This document shows, piece by piece, positions 23,780 to 34,873 of a stretch of 64,000 nt of DNA. A model generated the notes under the pieces. It was not told where the DNA came from, ran no database searches, and saw only the letters and a list, made by a program, of their open reading frames with translations. This DNA comes from Ciborinia camelliae. Lineage: Eukaryota > Ascomycota > Leotiomycetes > Helotiales > Sclerotiniaceae. Each line of letters starts with the position of its first letter. Position 1 is the stretch's first letter. The position numbers and the translations under genes are program-made. The stretch covers positions 2,038,250-2,102,249 of the forward strand of contig JANPYM010000009.1 of the NCBI GenBank assembly GCA_025890175.1. Direction: 5' to 3'.

Positions 23780-24835
23780 TTAGTTGCAGGTCAAGTCACC
23801 GGTGCTTTTATCGAATGTGCAGCGGGAGTTGTATCTGTAAGAAAGCTAGGTGGATGTTAGATTCACTTCTTATATATGGAAACAGACTTCTTACGTTGAT
23901 GTATCCACCCTCAGAGTGAGTGTAGAATTGGTTGTTTCCGGTCATGTACATGCAGTCGTAACTAAAAGGATATTTGTTAGTCATCGGATCTTGATAGAAG
24001 AGCTGCGAATCGAACAGTGTTGGGAGCCCGTGGCTCTACCCGTAGGTTGTAACCGGTATTTAACCCAAGATTGTCATCCGGGACCACTTTGACGGGAACG
24101 GATGCCCAACACTGAAATCGAAGCAGGAATGTATGCGACAGGTACTTACTCGGTGCTAAGAAGGCCAAGTTCCAACTTTGCGCTCAACAATCCGGTCTTA
24201 CCAGCATTGTTCTTAAGGGAGTATCCCTTGTTGTAGCAGATGGCGGCAGGGTAGGTGTTGTAGTCTGGGTTTCTGTTCCACATCTCAAGAGTAGTCGCTT
24301 GAGTGAATTTCTCACGAACCTAAAGCATCATTAGTACTGGACACTGTTTGATATGATAGGGTTGTAGATCTGATGTGACAGTCATTTCAAACGACATGAA
24401 AATACATCTCACAACCCTAGAATTTGAAAGCTTTTTGAGGCTACTCACATCGTTCCATTTTCCGAGATTGGCAAGAGTTTGTTGTCCAAGCTCGACAGCG
24501 ATCTTGGTGATGATGGCAGCACCTGACACTGCGGCAATACCAATAACGGCTACAGTAGCACCAGCGCGCTCAACGAGGTCGCGCTTTTGAGTGGATTGCT
24601 CGGTTTCGTTGTCCTCCTTGGCAACCAATACATCACCGTTGAACTATTCAGATGTTAGATTTGGGTTGGGGCTTTGGGTAGACATTTGAAGGTATGATTG
24701 TCTACGTACGACACCACTGAAATGAGATTCAGTGCAAGCAGGAATGACAGCGTTGGTGTTACCGGCGGAGTCGGCAATAGGAGCTGCATTTGCAATGGCT
24801 GCGCAGGCGAGAAGAGTGGTGGCAGTGAACTTCAT
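23780..24835 (-). CDS. Small secreted protein with dibasic processing site (effector-like)
   Basis: Minus-strand exons 24710-24835, 24449-24643, 24150-24319, 23895-23961 and 23780-23845 give 207 residues. An 18-residue signal peptide (MKFTATTLLACAAIANA) is followed by a propeptide-like section ending in STQKR, a Kex2-type dibasic site. The mature part starts DLVERAG and contains a hydrophobic stretch VAVIGIAAVSGAAIITKIAVELG. It continues with FTQATTLEMWNRNPDYNTYPAAICYNKGY and four cysteines (AIC, YDC, SRC, LTC) that could form two disulfides. For the last exon the acceptor at the upstream CTAG keeps the frame; the stronger-looking CAG four codons later would hit a stop. The pattern resembles an uncharacterised fungal secreted family (possibly DUF7888), which I cannot confirm here. 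Function is unknown. Confidence 0.8.
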
Positions 24836-24975
24836 TTTGATTAAAGTGATTTGATTTCTTTTGAAGAAAGATAGAATGATATCAGAGAGTGATAGTTAGA
24901 TGTGAATGTGGAATTGAATGTGAATGTGAATGTGAATGTGTGAGTGATGATGAGATTGTTGAAGGAAACAAAGAG

Positions 24976-24986
24976 GGTTATATACT
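24976..24986 (-). promoter_or_regulatory. TATA box of the secreted-protein gene
   Basis: TATATAA on the minus strand, about 145 bp before the start codon. A (GTGAAT)n-type run lies between it and the gene at about 24900-24945. Confidence 0.5.
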
Positions 24987-26195
24987 TATCGATTCCATCC
25001 ATCTTTGATACAATTGGAATAAAGTTTGTACTCGCCGCGGCTTCTCATCTCATCTCAGTCTTGATAGTAGACTAAAGAATACGAAAACTCAATTCAATAA
25101 TGGAATCAGCAATTTCTCTTGGTGTGACGGAAGCGCTGCCACCATTGGCACATAGGTCGTTCTTGGAGACAATAGTTTTCTTTTTCCATTAGAACTAGTG
25201 TCTTGGAAATCCTCAGTGATGTCCATGGGTAGTTTTGGATTCAGGAACGACAGTTAACCCAGTGCCGTTGATGGGTTGGGACCTAGGTGGGTCCCATTTC
25301 TTCTTCTGAGATACTATACTCAAGTCAAACCGTTGTTGAAGGATACAGGATTTTAGTTTCTATCCCCCAACTATTGAGAGCCCCATCAATCCTTACTGGT
25401 AACCTTTGAAACCCGTTTTAGTTTAGTCTCAAGTCTCAAATCTCAACTTCAAGCCTCAATTCCCCCCAAAAGCTTTGGCTGGAACCAATATAACTTCGAA
25501 ATCGAAATCCCAACTCCCAAAATAGACTAAACATTCAACATCATTATCTACCCATGGCAATCAAAACCTAAACCCCATACTGCACCATGATTGATCATTG
25601 ATGGGGGAGCATAAAATCTGAAACCATACTGTGGATAACCGTCCGTCCATTGTCATCATTAGGCTAACTGCCGGTTCAATGAGTTGGCAACTTGTCACAT
25701 TACTGGATGGGGATTCCGTAATTAGGCTGGATGATTAACCTGTTTTCTAGTTCTAGTTCTAGTTCTAGTATGTTAGGCTTAAAATTCATAGTTCCATTGG
25801 ATTTAAACTCAAATTTCAAGCCTCAATGTGAACCCCTCCTCCCGTTCCCCCACTCCCGAGTCTTTACGATTAACCATGACATCGGGATTATTGATCGGGA
25901 TTTTATAATAGCGTCTTAACTCACGTAACTCATTTTCAGTCCAACCCCATTTTTAGCTCTAGTGCTCTTCGCTGGAGCAAGATATAGTTGCAAAGCAAAA
26001 GTGGATAACAAAAATATGCGGAGCTATCCGCTTTACTTATTCTTTCAATCATGTACACGCTTCCTTCCCAAGTATTGGATCAATCGGGTTGGATTGAAAA
26101 CGAGTTAGGTTAGTTCAGACGGTACTCTAACGGCTTGGGGGTGGGGATTGAAATCCTTTATTTATCAATAATGGTTTGGTGACGATACCCCCACC

Positions 26196-26366
26196 CTCCT
26201 TGTCCCCCAAAAAAGCACGACTATCCCACGTGTATTCCTGGCATCTATTCAACCTTAACGATGGCGCGTATGGCGTCCCCCTTCCTCCTTGCTCCCGCCC
26301 AAAAGCACGGTTGACCCACGTGTATCCCTCGCATCTATTCAACCTTAACTATGGCGCGTATAGCGT
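26196..26366. repeat. Tandem duplication, period about 90 bp
   Basis: Two diverged copies can be aligned by shared words: AAAAGCACG at 26211 and 26301, CCCACGTGTAT, GCATCTATTCAACCTTAAC and ATGGCGCGTAT. The second copy runs into a sequence related to the end of the inverted-repeat element at 33835. Confidence 0.7.
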
Positions 26367-26390
26367 CTTTTTGGAACAATTCTAGATACA
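26356..26390 (+). repeat. Fragment related to the terminal inverted repeat at 33835
   Basis: The segment shares GCGTCTTTTTGG, ACAATTCTAGA and the following ACA with the left end of the element at 33835-34156, with a few substitutions. Confidence 0.5.
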
Positions 26391-26934
26391 TGTTTTTCAC
26401 CTTGTAGGTTTTAAATAGTATATTGTGGATTATAGATTGCATTTAATAGTTGAATAGGATTAGTTTACTCTGTAGAAGTACATGGGAGTTCATAGCAGTT
26501 CCTAGATAATGCTTCAAAGAAATGAGAGGGCCTTGGAGAAGTGAAGGTCTTGGGAGAAGAATATTGGAATTCGAAGCATTGGCATTGACCTTTGATTCAT
26601 GATGTGTGATATACGAATAATACGGTATACGACATACGATATACGATCTACAATCTCCAATCTACGATCTAGAGTTATACTTTACGATGTAGAATTGCCC
26701 CCCAAAAACATCATACATTCATTGCCCAAGCTTCACATTGTTTACAAATTACAGTAAAGTCACAGCGTAGCGGGACACCCCATTTATAATTATTTCCTAT
26801 TTGTATTACGATCTACAAAAACATATCGATATTTGATAATTGCCGTGAAATAATCCATGATGTAGAGTCTTGGAAATCTTGGAAGTTGTCGGAAAGGAGT
26901 CACAGGACCTTCCAAGACCCTTATATTAAAAATT

Positions 26935-27345
26935 CTAGCCATGATCACATCATATTTATACAAAGTCCCAATTCACGTATAAGTTTCGATATATCACAGT
27001 TCCCGTTTATGCAAAGTCTAAATTAACATATAATACTCGGCATATAGGACATGCGGGAGCTCCCATACATTCAAAGTCTTGATTTTGCACGTATGATATT
27101 CGGTATATCACGCATAAAATCCGGCACATTGGATAGCGGGAATTTTCATTTATCCGAAGTCTTAATCCTCGTATAAAACTCGGCATATAGAGAATGCGGA
27201 TCCATTGAAAGTCTTATTTCACGATTCGGCATATATAGAATGCGGAAGCTCGGATCCATCCAAAGTCTTATTTCATGATTCGGCATATAGAGAGTGCGGA
27301 AGCTTAAACTCAGGTATTAGACTCGGGATATAGGAGTCCGAGTCC
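26935..27345. repeat. Degenerate tandem array
   Basis: Units of roughly 50-85 bp recur. Each contains AAAGTCTTA-like, a CGTATAA/CACGATT part, CGGCATATAG and GAATGCGGAAGC-like words (for example at 27045, 27184, 27230 and 27282). Spacing is irregular and copies have drifted. Confidence 0.6.
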
Positions 27346-27477
27346 TCATCTAATCGTAATTTTTCTTACCCGGGAATTTTAAACGGGAAATACCCCAGAA
27401 ACCTTAATATATTAGAGAGATTTGGTTGAGAAATAAACTATCAAGGTGATGATAATTCTAAAAAGGGTAAAGTAAAG

Positions 27478-27560
27478 TGCCTTTTCATCGGGCTAAGCTT
27501 CCAACTCAACTGCTTAAGGCCATCTGCCAATTCCTATGGGCACTGCCACTAATTAAATTT
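27478..27560 (+). repeat. Diverged dispersed repeat, copy 1
   Basis: It shares AAAGTGCCTT, ATCGGGCTAAGCT and a following GGCACTGCC/GGGACTGCC word with 28207-28270. The two copies are about 730 bp apart in direct orientation. Confidence 0.45.
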
Positions 27561-28206
27561 CCGTAGAAAGCGCTTCTAATGCCTGGGATGTGTGTTTAAA
27601 TCAACGATGAATGAATAGACTTCCCATAGTCAGTGGGGATCCCGAGACACGTAACTCTCTAGCTCCGGCATTGAAAAATAAGAAAAAGTATGAATAGGCA
27701 TCATTCTTAAGACTGCGTATAACGAGATGAAGAAGCCCCCAAATGACGAGGGCCGAGGCACGAAGCTTGAAGACATTTCAAGCGAGCCAATAAAATAAAA
27801 CGTGTTCATGCCATTGGCACAGTGTCGTGTTCTATCCAGGCCAATAAGTACCGTATGACCTCGGTCCTCGAGAAATACGATGCCTTGGCATTCGATAAAT
27901 ATTTGAACGGATGAATATCATCTCAATTCTACCTATTATTCTATCTAGTAGACGTCTTTTAGTTAAGAAATAAACTAGCTATCTCTGATTACTGAGTTCC
28001 AAGGAAGCGGCTTTGAATGATCGAAAGGACCTTTCTGAATCCTGGTGTAGCTCTTCAAAAGTTCTTGATTTTATCAAGGTGGAAGCGAGTTTTGACACGA
28101 TTTAGGTCATTTTATCAACACCCAAGTTAAAAATTGCTTAAAGTGGACGCAAGAAACGCTTTCGGCATGTTACAAGGCCATTTCCAAGCTAGCATCTCTG
28201 AAAATG

Positions 28207-28315
28207 GCAAAGTGCCTCCTAATCGGGCTAAGCTCCTATTGAGGCCCAAGTGGGACTGCCGCTGGAGATGGCTAGTCTATTTCTTAGGTAACTAAAGACC
28301 TCTACTAACAATTAT
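28207..28315 (+). repeat. Diverged dispersed repeat, copy 2
   Basis: It contains AAAGTGCCTCCTAATCGGGC as in copy 1. It continues into GCTAGTCTATTTCTTAGG and AACTAAAGACCTCTA, which recur at 34384-34413 just before the solo LTR. Confidence 0.45.
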
Positions 28316-30941
28316 AAGTCTAGAAACAAAAATCTCTAACCACAATAATCTCGCCAAGCTATGTACAGCATGACTCCTGAGAGGTGGTGTAGTATTCGTC
28401 CAACCCGGATGTCAAAGCATCAAACCCCTTAAGATCACATAGTATGTAGCCAAGAGCTGAGCCCGTAGGTTGAATAATGAAAAGGTCTCGCTGATGGAGG
28501 TTGTTTTTTTAAGTTTTTCCAAGTCATTAGATATCATCGAAGAATTTGTTTGTTAATATAATCTTACGGTTCTAAAAATCTGTTAGAGAGTGGGATTAGC
28601 GAAGTATTGCCTCCGTAACATCACTACTGTTGCATCATGAGAGATTCAAGTCTGATGGGGAGGACTCGTTTTATTCTGGGTCTGTTTGACAGAGCCATGA
28701 AGATCTGTGGAGGCATTTTTTGAGGATGTATTCAGAGAAAATGGGTTGAGAAATTTTCAAATTCTTCCTCGTCCCCTTCTCCTCTACACCATCTCCATCA
28801 TCACCAACTTTCAACTTCTGTTGAATCCTCTATTTTTTTCGTCATCTCTTCTTTCTCTCCTCTTCTTCTTCCCCCTTTTCCTATCCTCTTCTTCTTCCTC
28901 TTCTTGACCATGACTCTTCTTTCTTTATTTCGTATCTATGAAAAACCTTTTCTCCTTTGCCCCAGTTATTATTTAGAGGAACAACTATCTCGAGATTTCC
29001 AAGCTTCAATAATGAAAATAGAAATAGGTTAGATATAGGAGCTTTAAAGTAGCTTGATGAGTGCTTATCATTATCTCTTACCTTTTCTTCACTTGATCAA
29101 TCTTGCGAATCCCTTGATCTCTCCCATAAAGAAAGTACTTGCTAGGCTTGATATCTTCCCTGTCTCAACGACCTAGGCTTCCCATTTGATATCCCCTTCT
29201 AACTCCTCGATCGCGGTTCTTATTTCCCCTGCTATCTACAAAAGTTAACTTGCGTATCATGTGGGTGATGGGGGAAGGACGATGTAAGTCCCGAGGGCTT
29301 GTTTATAGACTGTTGGCTGTTTATTTATCAGATTTTATATCCGGATGAGGTTAACTAGTTTGTGTGCAGCTTCTCTATATGTAGTCAAGGCGATTTGGAC
29401 AAATTGCTCCAATACTGTAGCTAGACTTGTGAAGCTTAATGAACAAGAACTTAATGATGAATAAGATGCAATTGTTCCAGAGTTTTGGGTGTCCGTTACA
29501 ATCTAGAGTATAATAATTATCATTGTCGTTGTCGCAGTTTTCGAGATTCTCCGTGGCTAACTAAACCGTGCCCAGAGCTTTTCAAACTCCTTTGGTGGCT
29601 CCTGATTTTGGTTTCTATTAGTCTCAATCCCACGCATGATGGACCCCATGTTGGCCCTAAGCCTTCTAGGACATTCTCTTTTTTGGTTGAGGGGATCTAG
29701 GTGATTTTCTGTTTAGCCCTTTGTTCTAATACCTGTCTTTTGTTATGGCGCTAGGAATAACCAATAATCATTACCTAGTCATCACATCTTTTACAAATAA
29801 GTGTAACTGAATTGATTAGTTATAAATTATTTCATTTTTATAATATAATGAATGGATAGATGCACCATCACTTTACATCCTTTGTGATGATTGTCTTGAT
29901 AGCTCTACCATTTTCTATAGCTAGTTGAAATGAATCTTTATAATTTAGTCCTGAGTTCCCATCAAGACCACCAAATAGTCCTCCACTATTACTATCCTCA
30001 CGAGCAAGGTTATAAATCAGACTAGATATGCTGCCAATAATAAGCAAAATAACATCTTTAATGATATGAGTTACTTGTGTAGGTCCAAGATCCAAAAGGC
30101 ATGAACCTATTGCAAGACAAAACGCAATTGATTTGACTTGAAACACTTGTAACACTTGATGAGATATCAGGCAAATTGAATACGGTCGTAGTTGTTTGCC
30201 CCGAGAATATCACAGGTGTAAGAATCGATTCATATTGAAAAATAGTTAGATGCTGCATCGATGCTGGAGTTGAGGGATAAGACGAAAAGGGTTGCAGGGC
30301 TGAGGAGTAAGATGAAGAATATGGAGGCAAAACCAGCGCGAACCAAGATGCGGGAGCAGTGGGGTAAAAAAAGGCAGGAGCCGAAATATATTATGAGGAG
30401 GAAAACTCATTTTGACGTAGATGTAATCAATTTTTTTGAAAGCAGTATGTTGGCAATATTTATTATTAAGCTATTACTTATTATTTGGAAAGAGGTCGTA
30501 AAAACAGAAGTAATAGTTGACTTAACAGTTTGGCTATGAAGGGGGAAAGAGTTGGGAGCTGGGACGAGATAAGAATCAAGTTAGAATAGTACTGTCAACT
30601 TATATTACTCCTACAGTTTGAATTCTGTAAAACCAAATATTCCTTAGGCTTGAAATACTGTAACCTAATCTGCTTTCTCATTTATCATTACGAATGCCAC
30701 TGGCAATGATCTATAGCTACTACTAGCATTGCCTCTTTATGTTTTATGAACAATGCCCGAACATTCTTGCATAACAAAGAAATAGGTAAAAATTACAATG
30801 TCTATTGTTCGTATAATAGAAACAATATCATATGGATATGTATATCTTCAATTCGAATTCCAAAAGAAAACTCACTATCATCAACATATAACCAGAACCT
30901 CAGAACAGAACACTCAGAACAGAACACTCAGAACACTCAAA

Positions 30942-31145
30942 ATGCCGAGCTATCCAGAACAATGCATTTCGTGCTGCTACCAAGTAGTCAAGTGCTGCGC
31001 CTGTGCCACGTTCAGCGATCAGATCGTCTTAGGGCCCTGTGATTCTTGCAGAGAAGGATACACAGTGCCGGCATGTAACGGACAAGACCCGGAGTGGGTC
31101 GAGTATTGCGACGAAAGGTGTTTGCCAGTGATGTATTCCCGCTAG
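30942..31145 (+). CDS. Small cysteine-rich protein (67 aa, 11 Cys)
   Basis: One exon from ATG 30942 to TAG 31145. Eleven cysteines fall largely in CxxC-like pairs (CISCC, CCAC, CDSC), with further single cysteines toward the C-terminus. There is no N-terminal hydrophobic segment, so no classical signal peptide. The cysteine spacing would fit a small zinc-binding or disulfide-knotted protein. The start codon is preceded by AAA and by a short tandem repeat of AACACTCAGAACAG type. It is isolated in the AT-rich desert, about 6 kb from the secreted-protein gene. I do not recognise the family; the frame itself is the main evidence. Confidence 0.55.
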   Translation: MPSYPEQCISCCYQVVKCCACATFSDQIVLGPCDSCREGYTVPACNGQDPEWVEYCDERCLPVMYSR

Positions 31146-33834
31146 ACTGGGTGCCCATCGCTTTTCCATTCTTTTGATTTGCTTTGGTAGGATAGGTCAA
31201 GTTAAAGATACCACGGGATGGTATCTAGCTGACGTTCATCGATTTCATTAACACAAGCCGAAAAAAACAGATAGACAGGCAAATGGATTCGCGGGTAAGT
31301 TACTGTACTGAAAAAAATCAGGAAGCAATTCCTGAAACTTGAAAATAATAAAAAATAAATATTATTATCCTTTAAAATATTTGGTTTTAGACCCCTTTGT
31401 AATGTGATTTTTGATTTCTTTGTTTCGTAAGCTAATAAACAGGGTCGATGTTTGATCCTTTTTTATATTCCCTTTGATAAACACTCAATTTGTGCCCGTG
31501 TTCCAATTAAGAATACTTGTAGTCGCGGATGTCCGTTATACCTCCAAATCATAACTTCCCAGCCCAGCTGCATCAATAACGTGTATCTCTGAATTCCTTC
31601 CTATTCTTCCCTTTTCCATTCATCATGCAGAAATCTATTCAACAAATCATCATTTATCCGCCAATGTCCTGTTTCTCTGATAGTATCATAATTATCAGCA
31701 ATTGCATTGTAGTAGGATGTTGAGACTCATGAATCAATTGATGCGATGTTGTTGAGAAGTTGGATTCAGACGCCTTCATAAAAGTCGCGAAGAATGTGTT
31801 GAATTAAATGACATGGGCATCTGGTTTGTTAGCTCTCTGTTACCATTAATCTTTTTGTAGCCCAGGTTTGATGATCTTTCCCGATTGCTACATACCCAAA
31901 ATCATCTTTCTCCCACTCCTCTAGAGATTTCTTATAGAACGCAAGTTCTTCTCAATACCCCTCTATGCTATATCATTAGACACTGATTTTAATCTTAATG
32001 GGGATTGCGCCCTATAAGAATCATAAATCCTTTTCTCAATACCTAGGGATATAACCCTTGGTCAAATTATCCAGACCACCCCCCTTATCCAATCATTTCA
32101 AAGCTTGACCTCTTCCACCCCCAATATCTCCCACAAATGGTCGTTCCTTATTCGCTTCGGTTTCAACTTTAGAGTGTTAAATGGATACACGCCACAGTAA
32201 TGGGAGGATTGACTATCCATAGTTACCAATGGTAATATTGAAACATGAGTGGACGCTCTGGATTATGGGAAGTGCTGGTATCAACTTGGTGTATGTGAAC
32301 GTGTAAGTACTTGATCCCTTGATCCTATGTATAATTGTTGGAAGAACACGTGCTGTACCAGTAGTATTAACTGTATTACATTCAGGATTATAATACTTCC
32401 AATTTGCCTCTGTCCATATTAGGACTGGTGTAAACGCTAGTTCCCAATACCGTAGCTTATATGGAATTCCCACTACTACTGCACATCGTTTAGACACACA
32501 ATACAATCTATGTTCAACAATAATAATTGTTGATTCCTATAAAACTATATGAAGTTGAGATGTATCTTATACAGAGAGCGTGGGCGCCGAGGCTCTAGCG
32601 CGTACGCTTGACGTTCGTACGACCCCCTATGTACGGTCACATGATTTTACCGACAGGAAGATTATAATACGATGGTGGGCAAACCCATAGAGCCTGAAAC
32701 GTATTTTTTTATTTTTAAAATATTTATAATAATTATAGGTCACATCTATACAATTAAATGTTGTAGAAAAGTAAGATAGTATTTAAAAGATAATTAAGTC
32801 ATACACTATAATAGTGCTATGACAAGTATGAACATGATGATCGCCATTAATGTCTTTAAGCGTGGCCGAGATTTATTTAATCTGCAGTTCGCGATAATTC
32901 TAATTGCTCTCAAAGTGATACTATATTGAATACCAATTTGCAGAGAAAGCTACGATAATACGGATTAGTTGTCAGATCTGAGAAGTCAAGAGAGTATCTA
33001 TCATGCTATATGGCTAACAGTAAATATGTATGTTTACCTCGCCATGTCATGAATGTTCTTCATAATGTAGGGTTCCAACCGTTTGGAGTGGAATAAACCC
33101 CTCCTCTGATGGCTCATTTATAGTATGGTATCTCGGAGGAACGAATACATACTACCGAATATAAACTGTACCTTATCACTTCGCAACCATCCGTTGAGAA
33201 ACATCGAGAATTCGAGCCGTTCCGAAGGGTCATGGGAATCCTGTGTGTGAGGTCCTCAAGGAAAGATCACACTGGATTTATCATCACAATGAACTAGTTC
33301 TAGAATACAAGGAATCGTGGATTTACATCTGAATATGGAAGTTTTAAAAAGTGGGCGAAAATTCTTAACAATCTCTGAAGATGTCATCGACCTAAAAACC
33401 ATCTCGCTTAACTTAAGATTATGAGTTTGCAGTGATTTATTGTTATGGTTGATTTCGGCATTCCTCAATATGGTAATTTTGAAGTTATGCTGGATGATTA
33501 TCTGGGTGAAATGATTAAATGATACAGATATATTGGAACAAAACTTATGTGAAATGATGGTCCGACTTTATTGAACTTATTGTATTGTTGTTGTAACTAT
33601 CGAGCTAAGTTCTAAGTCTGGGGGTGAAGAGCTCTTTGTGTAAATGAGGAGGAAACTAATGGCATTAGCATTATATCCAACAACTAAAGTTGATTAAGAG
33701 GCTTGAATTGGAAGAATTAATGAATGGACTGAAAGATATATGGGTATTCGTACTCTCCAGAATCTGGGCTAGACGTTGAAGGAATCAACACTGTTGTATT
33801 TCTTGATGATGTAAAGAAAGAAATTAAAGATAAA

Positions 33835-34156
33835 AGTATATAACGTCTTTTTGGGACAATTCTAGACACAAGTCAATTGTACATCCGTATATTGACAATT
33901 ACTACATATTTGCTGAAAATGAATATTTTGATACTTCAAATTCTTTTTTTAGAAAATCCAAAAAGAATCTTTCTTACATATAGATATACGATTGTAGATA
34001 TAGAATTCAACATATATTAACATACAAAACACAATTTGAAATCTTAAATTACAATTGCAAATTACAAATTAGAATAGAATTTTGCAATTTGCAGTATAAA
34101 ACTATGATTTACCAGAGAAGTTGATGTATATGTCTAAAATTGTCCCAAAAATATAC
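33835..34156. mobile_element. MITE-like element with terminal inverted repeats
   Basis: The left end (33835-33875) reads GTATAT, six extra bases, TTTTTGGGACAATTCTAGACA. The right end (34121-34156), read on the other strand, gives GTATAT, TTTTGGGACAATTTTAGACA. The arms then both continue to a TCAA word. The ~250-bp interior is very AT-rich and has no reading frame. Size and structure fit a non-autonomous DNA transposon. Confidence 0.6.
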
Positions 34157-34417
34157 TATGAGATAATGTTGATATAAAATAGTTCTACATACACTAGCTC
34201 GATACACAATAACAATATCAACAATATAAAATAAACAATCCGTTCTATCCGTTATAAACTCGCTTCCACCTCAATGAAATTGTAAAAAATCAGCAGGTCC
34301 ACAACTCCAAGCGAAACCATTCAAAGCTCCCCCCAAGAGTTGACCATACCCCTTCAGGCATACTGCTACAAGACATAGCTAGAGCTAGTGTATTTCTTAA
34401 CTAAAGACCTCTAGTAT

Positions 34418-34594
34418 TGTTGGGATAACCATGTGATATGGTACAGCAAGCGCATACAGTTGCTGGATAGCTAGCGCGTGCGCTAGCGGGACGCATATAT
34501 ACGTACGATCTATAGCATACCTTAGCATTAGTTTAGAAAAACAAGCCGTAATAAAGTATAACTCCGTCTACACCGTCCATCACCAATACCAACA
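34418..34594. mobile_element. Solo LTR of a retrotransposon (177 bp) with 5-bp target duplication
   Basis: It begins TGTTGGGATAACC and ends ACCAATACCAACA, giving the inverted TGTTGG...CCAACA ends of an LTR. The flanking 5 bp are identical, AGTAT at 34413-34417 and 34595-34599. The interior carries a GC-rich palindromic patch (GCTAGCGCGTGCGCTAGC) in an otherwise AT-rich setting. No internal retroelement genes are present, so it is a solo LTR left by recombination. Its short length fits Ty1/copia-type elements. Confidence 0.8.
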
Positions 34595-34599
34595 AGTAT

Positions 34600-34873
34600 G
34601 TATACCTAAAAGCTATAGGGTTGATTGAAAATAAGATTGAAAATAAGATTCAAAATAAAGTTTTAAATGGTTTTCAAAATACGTAATTTTTAAAGCTCGT
34701 ACTATTATCAACTGTGGTATTAAAACTCGAAAATCTTATACCGAGTAATATACTTCATTTTCCGCTTTACAAATTACGTATTTTGAAAATCCCTTCCAAG
34801 TTCAAACCTTATTTCAAATCTTATTTCAATCAACCCTAGGTGTAGCTTTAGCTTTAAAGTTTAGGGTATACCC
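34600..34873. repeat. Large imperfect palindrome / foldback element
   Basis: The left arm (about 34600-34696) and right arm (about 34766-34873) are imperfect reverse complements. Shared words include GGGTTGATTGAA, TTTTCAAAATACGTAATTT and AAAG at the loop side, and GTATACC at the outer ends. About 70 bp separates the arms. It abuts the 3' target duplication of the solo LTR. Confidence 0.65.

Larger units (their letters stand above)
24987..30941. other. AT-rich, gene-poor, repeat-containing interval
   Basis: About 6 kb with no supported gene apart from the repeats listed separately. Open frames are short and compositionally skewed. A minus-strand pair of frames at 29868-30252 could be joined by a weak 50-nt intron but has no recognisable domain. 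Confidence 0.4.

Noticed and set aside
29868..30330. Two minus-strand frames joined into a hypothetical gene (contains GGLFGGLDGNSGLNYKDSF)
   Set aside because: The needed intron has a weak donor and no clear branch site, there is no good start codon, and a plus-strand frame overlaps; not enough to call.
32578..32640. GC-rich patch considered as a second solo LTR
   Set aside because: No matching inverted TG...CA ends or target duplication could be found around it.
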